Below, in pieces: positions 46,820 to 59,304 of a DNA stretch of 64,000 nucleotides. A program made the position numbers and the translations under genes. Location of the stretch: positions 7,862,501 through 7,926,500 of the forward strand of contig NC_063275.1 in assembly GCF_910591885.1 (NCBI RefSeq), given 5' to 3'. The first letter of the stretch is position 1. Each line of letters starts with the position of its first letter. The notes under the pieces are model-generated. The model was not told the DNA's origin. It did not search any database and saw nothing but the letters and a program-made list of their open reading frames with translations. The stretch is from Bombus terrestris. Its lineage: Eukaryota; Arthropoda; Insecta; Hymenoptera; Apidae.

Positions 46820-47000
46820 GGATAATTATTGGGCATTGGAGAGACGAAAATCAATATCCTGAACAACTTCTTTCTATACACACAACTCGCCTATTACAAG
46901 CCGCTCGCCTATAGTTTCCAAATATTTGCAGAAAAATTCAATTAAATTTAAGTGACAATTACACTGCAGCATTTTTATATAGTCCAACCTAAACTTAATC
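46820..47000 (+). repeat. Dispersed repeat family, diverged copy
   Basis: The order of blocks follows copy 1 at 2742-2965. AACAACTTCTTTCTATACACACAAC is comparable to ATAACTTTTTTCTGTACATACAAC, then a TTTCCAAATATTTGCA block, then GTCCAACCTAAACTTAATCT comparable to ATCGAAACCTAACTCTTATC. Identity is limited, so homology is tentative. Confidence 0.35.
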
Positions 47001-48914
47001 TATTGATGAAAGAAACAACCATTTTTAATATTGTATAAATAAAAGAGAAAAATTAAAGAATTTTAAATTGGGCCAGAGTAGTATCCGGCTGTCATTAAGC
47101 GTCTGACGCTAAAAGATTTTCGATGAATCAATTGATATATGGAATGTTGAATTTTACTCTGATCTTTAATTTTTCAAAAAAATATAACAAATTTACCTAC
47201 CGTTATTGAAAAATTATTTATAGAACAAAAATTTATAAAACAAATTGTTAAACAATACATATAAGTAGTATTAAACATAGATTACTTTACAATTATAGGT
47301 ATAGGTTATAAGTATAGGAAAAAGTTATTTAGAACTTTCAGCTTAACAACATGTTTCAAGATCATTAAAATCGGTGAGGTCGACCCTATTTCCAATAAAT
47401 ACCGTCTCGGACAAAGAAATTTCATACCACACGTTTTATTTTCTTTCCAAACAGAATGTTCTCCTTTCTGGTTGTATATATTACTATTTCTACGTCAGAA
47501 ATATTATATTTCTGGTTATGTTATTTTATCTTAATTTATAAGTATTATAAATTATGATTTTAGTGATTACTTGTAAATATTCAACGATTTAAATGTTCAC
47601 GCAGACAAATAATTTAATGAACTGTTGTGAAATAAATGTAACAGATTTTATTCATTGAATGTAAAAAAAACAGATAAATACATAAAATACATATAGGTAT
47701 AGCAAACGAAATACATGTATAATATGGAAAATTGCATCACCTACAAAGCATAGACCTTCTATTCAGTTGAATATTTGGAAACACACATTACGCCGCTTTA
47801 AAAGAACTCTCTTTCAAACCATAAATTTTCTATAGACAACGATAATGTTCAGAAAGCGAATCGTCAAAGTGGTAATGAAAAACTCCGAACAATACGAAAA
47901 AGAACACGTGCATAAGCTGTCAAGAATGCAACGTTGAAAGTGGTTTCGCGTGGTCGAGCACCGTACGTTGACTCTATTTCAACGTGTATCTGGCAGCAGG
48001 TGTTTTTGGTCCGTTGGCCAAGGGATACACCTGATAACTCAAGCCACGTAGGAGCGTGCATAGTATACATATACATATATTTACATCTGCTGTAACACGT
48101 TCCTACAGTTCGTGCTGAACGGTTCTGGTCACCTGCAGCTCCTTCCTCCTGTTCATCGCCTATAAGAAGCACGTCACGTGATAATTTGTGTCTCTGCCTC
48201 TGACACATGTGTAATGCATTTTTCGACTGAATTGGTTGAAATGTTACAATTCATTTTTAACGACGAAGATATTGAATTGCTTTCATGTAAAATGAGTATT
48301 TAACATTTATGTTCGACCATGTTTATCGAGCATTTGATTCCTTTTTAATTGTGCGAGAACTTCAACTCGCATTTATTATATATCAGAGATAAAAGTATGC
48401 TTATGGTGTGTATTTTCATTTCATCTGATTGCAATGAAGATATTACATTAGATATTGAAGTAATATTGTAAAACTATGGGGTACGATAGTAGCATAAAAT
48501 TGTAGGTGATAGCTATGTTAAGAAATAATCGTTTACAGAAAAGCAGTTTTGAAAAGAATAATAATTATTATATTCATTATGTTTTATCCCTTAAATAAAG
48601 ACCAGTTATTTGTCTCTAGGAAGAGTTTAAATTTTTTATTTTATTACCACAATCCATCGGATGATTTTAGAGGCTTGAAAATTGAATTCCTTTACTTGCA
48701 AACATTTTTAACAGACAAATATTTATACCCATACCCTATTATATATTTATACCCATGGCCAAAATATGAATATCTATAATTTTAAATAAAAAGATAGCTC
48801 TAAAAAATTAAAACTTATTAAAAGATTATCGTGAAGGAGGAACGAGGATGTTTCACAATCAATAATAGTCGCAACAATTCTATGTAACGTTTTTATATCC
48901 AAGTAGTACTAATA
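47001..48914. other. AT-rich stretch; no gene recognised
   Basis: A GC-richer patch at 47870-48210 contains a 114-codon frame on the minus strand. Its translation (start MCQRQRHKLS) looks non-biological: no domain, mixed Tyr-Met repeats. I do not call it a gene. Confidence 0.4.
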
Positions 48915-48935
48915 TTAACACTAGGTTTAAGGGAC

Positions 48936-49255
48936 CCGTCAATTTGACGGATTTCGAACTTTGAAACTTTGAATTACTACAGAACCCGTCAAATTGACGG
49001 GTAAACGAAGATACGCATTTTTCATTAAAAAATCGATTTATTCAAATTAAGTCTGAAAGGAACAATATTAGGCTTTACGTTTAAATAAACCTACCAGCGC
49101 CGGTCAAATTGACTGTTTTCAAACTTCATAATTTTTGACTTTTCCTAAAATATGCATACAATATATTTTTCAGTACTTACTTTTAGTTTGCTTTTTTCTT
49201 TTCTAAGAAAAAATTGTATTCTGCCTTGCCTACCGCAGGCGGTCAATTTGACCGG
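48936..49255. repeat. Subterminal palindromic motifs of the piggyBac element (left)
   Basis: Four near-palindromes share the core GTCAA(A/T)TTGAC: CCGTCAATTTGACGG (48936-48950), CCCGTCAAATTGACGGG (48985-49001), CGGTCAAATTGACTG (49101-49115) and CGGTCAATTTGACCGG (49240-49255). A fifth, GGTCATTTTGACCG, is at 50945-50958 near the right end. Their placement suggests transposase-binding subterminal repeats. Confidence 0.8.
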
Positions 49256-49534
49256 CCAACAAAATATTTTAGTTACTCTTAAAATCAGTACGAAGAAAAG
49301 GCTACCTCAAGATCAGATGACAAACAAAATCAGTAATAACAGATAATAACAACTGTTACGCCCATAATCTTGTCATAAACCATAATCCATCCTTCGATCA
49401 AGATGGCCACCAGGTGTCAAAACATATCAACCCAGGCGCATAATAATCCTAAGGAACCGCCATAAAACTTAACATTTTTTACGGTCAATTGTTACAAACA
49501 ATTTAAAAGTCGAGAAGTTTCTCAGGGTTATTGC

Positions 49535-49568
49535 TGAACATGGGAAAAGCGGGTATTTCCCATGTTCA
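49535..49568. repeat. Perfect 13-bp hairpin in the piggyBac 5' region
   Basis: TGAACATGGGAAA (49535-49547) pairs perfectly with TTTCCCATGTTCA (49556-49568) around an 8-nt loop. It sits about 60-100 bp upstream of a TATA-like sequence. Function is unknown. Confidence 0.8.
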
Positions 49569-49872
49569 ACGATCAATTCCACCCTCGAGCAACAGTTGGT
49601 GGAGAATGGCCAGCACCTATCAATATTTTCGTATAAATATCGCCGTCACAGACCATATTCTTACTTGCTATAGTCCTTTCGACCAGAATACATCTCAGTT
49701 TGTTACTCAATCAGTTGACATCTAAACTTGTTATCTTTAAAACTCAGACAGAGAGCATCTCATAGCGTTTTGCGTAAAGTTGTTATAGAAGAAAAAGTAA
49801 AGCATATCAAATTTGACAATAATTTTGTATTCCGTGCATGGTATTATTCTGTGATAAATATTTACCCTAGAA

Positions 49873-50774
49873 ATGTCAAAACTTAAAAAAAAAAATTATA
49901 AACAGAAAATAACGGACATGGAAGAAAACTGTTCAATGTGCGATGAATAAAAAACTTCAGCAACTGAAAACGGCATGGAAACACGTGAAAAGCTATTTAC
50001 AACCGAATCAGAGTTGAATATTATAAATAAGCGTTTACGTAAGGGCGAAAAGGAAAGAAATTATCGTTGATAGCAAAGGGTGAGACTGATGTAGAGAACC
50101 GACGTATATTTGGAGCGAAATGGATGCAAGTCCCAAACTTGGCAGGACATCATTTCATAATATTTTTAGAGATATGCCAAACGGCATATAATGAAAGGAC
50201 AAGTAAAGATGGCATTTTATCTTATCATTGATCACCGTATAAGGAATCATGTAATAAAATGTACGGAAAAAGAAACATTTAGAGCATTGGGGACTAACAG
50301 GGAGCTAGATGCAACAAAACTAGATGCATTTATTGCTCTGCTATATGCCCGCAATGCATATCAGGCAAAATATTTAGATATCTCATATTTGTGGAATAAA
50401 ATTTGGAGACCTGCAATTTTTTCAAAAACCATGAGCAGGAATGACTTTGCAGAAATTATGAGGTTTATACGATTTGATAACAAGAGCGAAAGAAGCCAAC
50501 GTTTACGAACCAATAAATTTGCAATGGTATCTACAGTATGGGGCCAATTTGCAGAGAATTCACAAAATTGTTATAAACCTAGTGTATACGTTACTTTTAT
50601 ATAAAGAAAACTATCATGGGAAAGTCAGATTCATTACTACAAAAATCTTGCCAAGTAAAACATTGTAAAGATTACGAAATTACGAAAATTTGTTTAAGAT
50701 GCGGGAAATATTTATGCGGCAAATGTACATTTAATAATAAGATAATTTGTAAAAAATGCAGCGAAGTTGAATAA
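49873..50774 (+). pseudogene. PiggyBac transposase, core deleted
   Basis: An ATG at 49873 starts a lysine-rich N-terminal segment that soon meets a stop. The frame 50191-50604 encodes the conserved N-terminal domain: LDAFIALLYARNAYQAKYLD, then MSRNDFAEIMRFIRFDN and FAENSQNCYKP. In intact proteins this is directly followed by the catalytic DDE/D domain. Here the sequence jumps to a C-terminal cysteine-rich domain at 50616-50774 (HCKDYEITKICLRCGKYLCGKC then CKKC, ending TAA). All catalytic aspartates are therefore missing. Intact relatives are about 550-650 residues; this copy covers perhaps 300. Frameshifts and stops confirm it is inactive. Confidence 0.87.
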
Positions 50775-51007
50775 GATATATCTCTATATAAATAAAAGCG
50801 TAATTCTATTTAAGTCTATAATTGAAATTAAACGAAAGTAAATTTGGACGAAATTTTATGAAAGTTCATCATTTTATATACATTTAGTTATAAATTAATC
50901 ATTATCTGAGTTACATCATAAAAACTGTTACTTCTTTAATCACAGGTCATTTTGACCGCACACGGTAGGAATAGGTACACACGAAGTGTCGGCAGGTTTA
51001 GTGTTAA

Positions 51008-53149
51008 AAATCCCACCTGTTCAATCTTTCGAAAACTAATGTATCCGTTGAAAAGAAGCAAAATCCTACCACAGACAGAGTAATTCGATCTGGCAAAACA
51101 GGTTCAATGATATTTGAAGGTTAAAGTCATTTTTCTGGGATTCTCTACGTAGAAGTTGTACCTCTCTTTGTAGGCCTGTTTTTTCTCAATATTCTTCCAA
51201 ACAATGGAGGGAGGTATGGTCATCATTGGTGGTTCTCGTTTCAGGTGTGGACCTTGTAGATGTTGAACTGAAGAAACTTAAGCTTCCACTTGTGTACAAA
51301 TCTATTAATCCCTTACAGACGAAATCAACAAAAGATGACTGGTATTTACAGAGAAACTTTCTTATTTACAAATACTACTTGTATCTTTTGTGTACCCTCT
51401 TGGTTATTTTTTCTCTATTACTTCTGTTAAAGATATTACAACAAATATTCCAAAATTTTTCTTCAAATTTTTAATGTCATAAATTTAAGAAACCACATCT
51501 AATAATACTATACAGTTTTATAAACTAATAGCTTTGAGATAACAAGTTTTTATTTAATTACCCAATCTCAATAATGCATTATATTTGTTTATCTAATCCT
51601 TACTTCATATGAAATATTTTTAATGTTCAACACATTTAATTATTATGAATCAAAAAAATAAACATTTTCCACGTATTTCATTTCCAGCTAAATGGAAGTT
51701 TTGATCATAAATAATGTTGAATGTGAGATATTTGTACAATTATTATTTATTTTTCTAATGAAACTAAATATCCATCATGAAAAATGAATGCAAATAGTTT
51801 TCCCTAATTTCAGAAGCCTACCTGTGACACTCGTGAGGGATATTGTCACACTCTTATTACATTCTTATCAGGAAAATCATGTACGTATAATTTCGTTTGC
51901 AAATTTAAAAATCTATTAACTTTCAAACAACTCTTTAGCATCATAATTCACTCAGTTCTCAAACTAATTATTTTTATCGTTATTTCAATCATACTTTATA
52001 AGACCATTAAAAAATACTATTTATCAGTCTGCAGTAAATAAAATTCGTTTCAAAATCAACAATATCAGTCAAATAGAAACATCACAGCTGACACAGGAAA
52101 GAATACATCAGCTGGTCCTTGATACCTCGAAATTGAAAAAATCTAAAAGTATGTATTCATCAAGAGAAGAAACGGTCGAACTCGTCTCCAGTCGGGAAAC
52201 GGTTTCCACGATGTATCACAAATTGTGTTTCCTGTGCACGAATCGATGTGGAATTTAAGTTTTTACCGGAATTCTGGAAGTCGGGATCCCCCTATGAATC
52301 TTACAATGAAAAACGAAGAGGGGGTCACTCATAGCAATGATAATGAACGAAAATAGAAGTAGGCCACTATCGAATACTGGTATATACTTAACGTGTCTAC
52401 CAGTTTGCACCCCTCGAAGTGTCCCTTTTATTTCTTCCACCGTTTTCTTTCTCTCTTCGACTTATTCTATGCTCACTTCCGGCTGTCAGCTGGCTGAAAG
52501 GGAGCTCAGGAATTCCGACGAAGGGAACAAGACCCTCTCTCCAGCTTAATTTTAGCTCGCTTGACACCAACGGGCACGTGCTCCGAATCGGGCTTTTCCT
52601 TTCTAAGTTAACCGAGAGTTTGTGGTTGTTTCCCGTGGAAATCGAAAGACGGTCCCACGGTTCTCTTGAAAATGATTAAAGAGGCTATGCTGCTATGGAC
52701 CTTTCAAAATATCCATGTTTTTTTAAATATTTTCATAAAGAATGTAATTTTAATATATATGCCATGCCTTATGCTTAAATTTGCAAAATTAACGAAGCTA
52801 CAGAGAATTTACTATATGAAGTCATATAGTAAAAGAACATTTAGACGAATTTTTCTCCGGACTATAGTGTGTAGATCTCTGAAAAAATTGATTTTATTTA
52901 TTAATCGAATTAAATATATTTTTTGAAGGGTATAGTTTTAAAAACTTACGCAGAGAAACCTATATCTAAATTCCAAAAATTGACAAGGCTATATAATATT
53001 GTTTTCGAAGAATAAGAAAATTACTGAGAGCACATGCAAGTTTTACTGCAATTTTTACGAAACCATATTTTCTTTCCTTTGAAAGATTTGCTCCGTGTTA
53101 TAAGACAGCTATTTGTGCATATTGTAAGTGTCTGATAGTGAATGTATAG
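51008..53149. other. AT-rich stretch with a GC-richer island; no gene recognised
   Basis: The island 52080-52680 shows overlapping frames of 60-86 codons in several phases, none recognised. It includes GTCGGGATCCCCC near 52283 and a pyrimidine-rich TTTTCTTTCTCTCTTCGAC. It may be regulatory or an untranslated exon, but no splice-consistent coding exon could be defined. Confidence 0.35.
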
Positions 53150-53268
53150 TTAGGTTGTCCGAAAAGTTTCTTTTGTTTTATGAGAAAATAATAGACGCAC
53201 AACGCCGACGCCGTCTGCCGACGTGTAAAAAACACGCTTGCGAAAAAAAGACTTTCCGGACAACCTAA
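53150..53268. mobile_element. Mariner-type MITE
   Basis: A 119-bp element with ends TTAGGTTGTCCGAAAAGT (left) and, in reverse complement, TTAGGTTGTCCGGAAAGT (right), agreeing at 21 of 25 terminal positions. TA follows the right end (53269-53270). The left flank reads AG rather than TA, possibly by mutation. Its terminus is related to, but distinct from, the TTAGGTCATCCC family at 39410. No coding sequence. Confidence 0.82.
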
Positions 53269-53270
53269 TA

Positions 53271-56200
53271 TAATGTGAATTGTGGATGTATAAAATAGAA
53301 GATCGATTTTATAGACAAATTATGGATTTTTTAAATTGTTTAAATACATATTATGTACTATAATATCAATTTTGTGTAGGCAATAGAGCATAAAAAGCAG
53401 AATTATATTACAAATTTGGCGCACCTCAGAATTTATAAACATAAATATAATTGTACATGAATGTACTCTATTATAAAATTATCACTTTCGTTTATTCCTA
53501 TTCTTCTCAAACAGTAATTCCCAAAGGGTACATCCCGGGATAAAATTATAGGGAAGATTTGAAAGGGCAAGATTTTTTCTTTTTTTTTTATTAATCTTGA
53601 TACGTATAAATGTCTCGCTTGGATAAATTTTAGAATTTGTATACAAAGTGCGCAAAAATATCTGTATATTTTCTAAAATGCGCCGTAGTTTTAATTAAAA
53701 AAAGTTTGAGAACCACTGTTCCTGTCATCAATATTTATCTTTTTTCGTCCGTATAATTTTACGAAATTCAGAAATGACGAAGAACGGAGCAACAGAAAAT
53801 AAATATTCATGAACGAAAAAATGTACGACAATTATTAATATAGAGACAAAATGAACATTAATGGTCGAATGTCATTTGAAAATGTACTGTATGTATATTT
53901 GAAGCATAAATAGAGGATGAGAAGAAAAAGTGGAAAAAGAGAAGGAAGAAATAAAAAATCAAGACGTAGATGTACAAAATGAATGAGGAATGCGGAAAAA
54001 AGTATTGATTGAAAGAAACTAAAACTATGTATTTGCCATAATAATCTTTTTCTCAATATGTATATAATAAGAAATATTCATTTTAATTAAAGAAGAAAAA
54101 GGACTAAAGACACTAGTCACTTTAATATTCATTAAAATAATTTATTAAAAAATTCGTAGATTAATGTCATAATTAAATCCAAGAGATTATACTGATACAT
54201 AAATTAGAATAAAAATATACGTAGTTAAAAATTCAATTTTTACACAATCTATGTGAAAATGGAAATTCGAATATTAAAGTACATAGATAATCAGCATTTA
54301 AATAGATATCTAAACTTTTATCTGAAATATTTAAATTTACAATTCATTTTTTATAGAATGTCTACAAAAGATTGAATGAAACGCATGCTCTATCACGTAA
54401 GTATAATCATATTTAGAAGTAGCAAATGTAATAAATTCATATAAATTATGTATGTATCATGAGAAACAATTTATTTCATGACGTGAAAGAAGAATATAGT
54501 ATTCTAAGCGCAGAAACAGTTACGATTTCTGTCATAAACCTCGGCACATTTCCTACACCAAAGCTATAAACCTCTCGTCGTAAACTTTTTAAGCGACGCA
54601 CTTCTTACATATTCACTTTGATTTGAAAAATTTCACAATCTGCATACAATGAGACGTATCCACTTCTTTTTTATCATAAAATAATTTCTTGCTTGCTTAA
54701 ACATGTATGTGTATACATACTTCAAAGAATAGCCACTTATGCTTAATGGAATTTGATAAAAAGAATGACATATTTTTCCTATGTTTTCAAAGTTTTAATA
54801 AAAGGAAATTTTTTTACTGTCGGTTCACTATTTCTTATCGAAGCTAGGATCAAATGCTCTACTAAACTTGAACTAGGACAAATTGCTCTAGTGCTCTAGA
54901 TCTAGAGATATTTTATAAAATTTATATTTATATTTATATAGTAAAACTAGAGACATATTGTATATTTCGTGTACTTTCAAACATAAAAATTTCAATAGAC
55001 AGAGTTTTAAGACATTTGAACTCGCTTAAGTCTCTATAATACCTTAATTTGGAACTGAAGAAAGCCTCAGTTTTGTCATTCTTTGGCCATACTTGTTTTT
55101 CTTTGTTCAATTCCGAATATTTTGCATTTTATAATATCTTATATAACTTTACTTAAAAGGTAAAATGTATGGGGCAAGTATTTTAACATATCTCGAAAAA
55201 CGAAAAACTAATACCAAAATAGGAAAGAAGTATATTTTATATATTTTCAATTAATGTGAAAGAGTGTTCAAGCACTTATATATGAACGCTAGCATATACA
55301 CATGTATGTGTATGTGTCACATGTTCGTCCCCTGCTTAACAAGGAATTTTTTCGTTGAGGAAGCGGCGATGCGACGTGTCGAAAGAATGATAAGCATTTC
55401 CAGACAAACAGGAGTTTCTAGACTAGACCGGGTGTTATTTTTATTCGGTTTCCCGAAATTGCAGACGAAGCTGCTCGTTCAGTCACTTTCGTCGCTACTT
55501 CTCGTTTCCATATATTCCTAACAATCACGTGTGCACGAGGGATAAATAAATATCTTTCGATGATTGTCGAGTATTTTTCGCAATAATACTTCTGTGTTCT
55601 CTTCGAGAAAACTGTGTGCGACGAGTGTTATTAATAACGTTCTCTGATTCACGAAGTTTCATTATTGCAAACCTATAACCCGAAACATTTCTTTGCTAAA
55701 AGAAGAAATGCTTGAGCAAAATTGAATAAACTATAGAGTGTCACGTTAATATTTATCTACTTGATCTGCCTGTAGAACCAGCGCTATTTACAGGTAGTAG
55801 AGTGGAGGTTTTAGACGAGGAATGTAAGAATGTATAATAATTATTGCTATAATTTTAATTGAAAAGAGTCAAGGCAGAGTTAGTCTGAGTGAACGAAAGA
55901 AAGATAAAGATAGTAGACAGTGAGATTTAATTGATATTGTAATATTTTATAAATAAAAATAGTAAGAAAATTTACGGCTATAAAAATATTTCCACTAATT
56001 TACCAATCATTAATAAATTTGATTTTTAATAATTAAATAAATGTAGACACTTTTGATCAAAAGTAACGGTAAAGTAACTAATATAAGAAAACAGATAATG
56101 ATAATAATAAAAAAGTAATATGTATATGTAAAGTATAATAATATAAATAATAATGCATTAATAAAATTCTTTTAATATATATCCTATAAACATGAGATGC

Positions 56201-57282
56201 TATCGATTTCTTTGGAATTTACTGTTAATTTCAATTTTTAATTTGTTTTGCCTTGCACCCTACTAAATTTCAGACATTTCTTTTAGAAATTTTAAATCTG
56301 ATACTTATCTACTTTATTTCATAAAACTAGTTCTTTCTATCACTTTAGAGTTATGTTTGAAATTAATTTCATTGACTGATAAAGCCATAAACATATAACA
56401 TGTGTCTGTCTAATAAATCTTATTGAAATTCTCTAATCTATGTACTGAAGTACATAGTACTAAGTACTGAATATTCTCATCTATCATTTTTTGTATATAA
56501 AACATGTACGTGCTTCATTACTATTAATTATTATACAGTTGCGTTCAAATTGATAAAGAAATAATAGCAACAAATCTTACAATGAAAGACAATGAAACCT
56601 AAGTTTCGCTAGTATGTGTGAAATACAAATAAATATTGGAATTTATTTTCTTGGTCCAAGTTATTCAGTATTTCATTCGATAACATTTTAGTGTGAATTC
56701 ACGATTTGACTTACTTGTTCTAATATATGTTCTAATATACTGATGATCTAAATATATATTTCAACGAACTTTCTACATTTTCCATGACGGAAGAAGACGC
56801 GCATCATCACGATCTCACCCTAACATAATCGTGTAAGTCTCAACACTCATGTACCGAAAACGTAAAAGTAACCGCCCGAAAACTAAGTGGAGAAAAATCA
56901 TGGAAAACATGAAAGATGAAAACGTTCTCGTTCTGCGCATGCATGACATGCTATGAATGTCCTAAACGGACGCAGAGACAGAGGCAGAGGAATAAGCAGA
57001 GGCACCTGCGATAGCTGCGCGAAAATCAGTCGCGACCGTTTAATTGTCAGTACGTTTCCGTATTTCGTTATGAACGAACAACGTGATTTCAAACGACGCG
57101 ACGCGACGTAGAAACGTACGCCGTGAAAAGAAGTAAGGAAAAATGATATAACAATGTATTGTCACGACTAGGCAACATAACAACGGGTAACTTCTCTCGG
57201 CGCTTTTTCTTGTACCTTCTTTATTTTTTTGATGCTAATATTTTTTATTGTTTCGTATTTTCTATAGTTTCAAACATGAATG
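53271..57282. other. AT-rich stretch with GC-richer islands; no gene recognised
   Basis: Islands at 55320-55520 and 56780-57180 are GC-richer. The latter has GACGCGACGCGACGTAG and a 64-codon minus-strand frame. None shows a recognisable protein. No RNA gene was identified. Confidence 0.4.
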
Positions 57283-57629
57283 CAGTCGACCTCCCTATAA
57301 CGCAGTACTTCTATAACGCAGGCTAAAAATTGCGTCACTGCACCCGTATAACGCAATTAAAAAGTTGCTGGAAATGACTCATTTCTGATATGAAAATACG
57401 TGCGTCTTTAAATTAATTCGAAGCATAGTTTTGCATTAAATCTTGTGCGTTGTAGGGGATTGTTTACGGTTTGTATTGTGCAACAGTTATTATTGTAAAA
57501 CGCATAATATTTTGTTATATTAAAAGAAAACTACATATTTATTTAGTTATAGCTTTTTACGCTCTTGAATTTGTATAAAGAGAAATCCGTATAACAAGGA
57601 TCGTATATCTCGCGTTATGGGGGATCCTG
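57283..57629. mobile_element. Pogo/Tigger-like MITE (probable)
   Basis: The left end CAGTCGACCTCCCTATAACG and the inverted right end CAGGATCCCCCATAACGCG share the CAG start, the CCTCCC/CCCCC tract and the ATAACGC block. CAGT-C-ACC ends are typical of pogo-like elements, which target TA (the right flank is TA). TATAACGCA recurs three times near the left end. The 347-bp interior has no open frame. The left TA flank is not evident, so confidence is moderate. Confidence 0.55.
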
Positions 57630-59178
57630 TATTTCATACACATATGAAATGAATTAAAAGGCTGATGTTAATTTTGTTCCTATTCATCGAGAACTATAAA
57701 TCTATTATTTGTTTGTAAAGTACATAAGTTTTGACATATTTATACGTACATATATACATACTGAAATGTTAGAGCTAATGGTTTAATAATTATTCTATCT
57801 TTTATATAATTTGTATTAGAATAATTATTACATATTTTGCATGTAGTAGAAAATATAATGTTAATATTATTGTATATTATAATATCAAATACCAAATGTA
57901 ATACAAATAATATATACATCAATCTAATTAACAACAAGGTACTACTAGAGATTAATGAATATGTATTGGAATCATAAGTGTGTTCGTGTCTATAATTTTA
58001 TGTAATATACTTTAGAATTTCACCGAGGTAACTATACAAAAAATATTCAAACATATCTTTCCCGTAGACAATCTTTTGGAACTGAAAGTGGAGTGATCAT
58101 AAATGATATGGCATTTTAAAATATCTGTCCAAATCATATTTATTATTTTATTATTATTTATGAATAACATCTTATGTCCATATTATTTCTCAATATGATC
58201 TTATTTTACTATATCGGTTTGTGATACCATATATACTTCTGCGTGGACTATATAATCTTCTGCGACGAATATTACACAAACTATAAAAAATTACAATAAC
58301 ATTACACAAATTCTAGCTCTAAAAATATCCAAGATAATAATCAAACTACGAAAGCGACAAGCCGGGATGCATTTATCATTCCGAATCTTTTAAGCTAAAA
58401 CGAACCTATGCCGTCTTATTATCACTTATTATCACTTATTATCACGTATTCCATATAAAAGCCGTTAATTAATTTCAAGTTTCCTTCTCAACAGAAATTG
58501 TCCAAGTTTGATAGCACGTTACCATCCCACGCGACACAACGAGCCGCATGCGCGAACTTTCACGATATCTATGCGTCAAGGAAGTTTCCAAGCTCTCTTC
58601 TAGCCTGCAAGTAACAGCTAAGAGCGTTACTTGAGAATTTCTAACCGAGTCTATCTATTATGAAATGAAATCGTAATTACTCCTTGGCGAAGCATGGTTC
58701 GCGGGAACACGTCCATAACGGTTTCGTGCGAGTATTTTCAGGGAACACATGAGTATTTTCAACAGCAGGTAGTGATGGAACCGATACTGTGTTAACACCT
58801 GTCGATATCAGTTTACGAATTTTCAGCTTATATGAAGATTATATAGAATTTTTATGAAGATAAGGAAAGGAAAAATCATATCTATTTTTGAAAAGACAAT
58901 TTTAAAATTCGACACGTTATTAATTAGGTTAAAATGGTCTATTTATTTAATTTTGAAGTTAAATATGCATTTTTCATATTTTTTATAATTTAATAAATAT
59001 TGCTTATCGTAATATAAAAATAGTGATGATATTAAAATATTGTTTGTCTTAACAATTATACCTTTGAGCTAGAGTTAGCAGTTTCTTTGACACATTCAAT
59101 TATATTGACATATTAATTAATATTATTATAGAATATAATAATATAATAAAACATAATAATATTAACCATAGAGTGATA
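57630..59178. other. AT-rich stretch with a GC-richer island; no gene recognised
   Basis: A short direct repeat TTATTATCAC occurs three times at about 58416-58445. The island 58480-58780 is GC-richer. No gene was identified. Confidence 0.4.
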
Positions 59179-59304
59179 TTAACACTTAGTCAACTGCGCG
59201 CGCCATAGCGAGCTATACGTTTCTACCGCGCCCGAACAATACCATTTTATACGCTGTCCACCGCGCGATTTTCCAAGTATCAAGGACTAATATTCACTAC
59301 TTAA

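Larger units (their letters stand above)
48919..51003 (+). mobile_element. PiggyBac-family transposon with deleted catalytic core
   Basis: TTAA flanks both ends (48915-48918 and 51004-51007). The left end begins CACTAGGTTTAAGGG and the right end, in reverse complement, CACTAAACCTGCCGACA. Only the terminal CACTA is clearly shared. Inside lies a broken piggyBac transposase gene. Four GTCAAWTTGAC-type palindromes lie near the left end and one near the right end. A TATAAAT (about 49633) and a hairpin precede the coding region, consistent with the gene's promoter side. At 2085 bp it is shorter than a typical 2.4-kb or larger autonomous piggyBac. Confidence 0.85.

Noticed and set aside
47864..48208. 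114-codon minus-strand open frame
   Set aside because: The translation has no domain and contains a YMYMYTM stretch derived from TA-repeat DNA. Not called as a gene.
58414..58447. Three TTATTATCAC repeats as a CRISPR-like array
   Set aside because: Units are 10 bp, adjacent and without spacers, in eukaryotic DNA. It is a simple tandem repeat.
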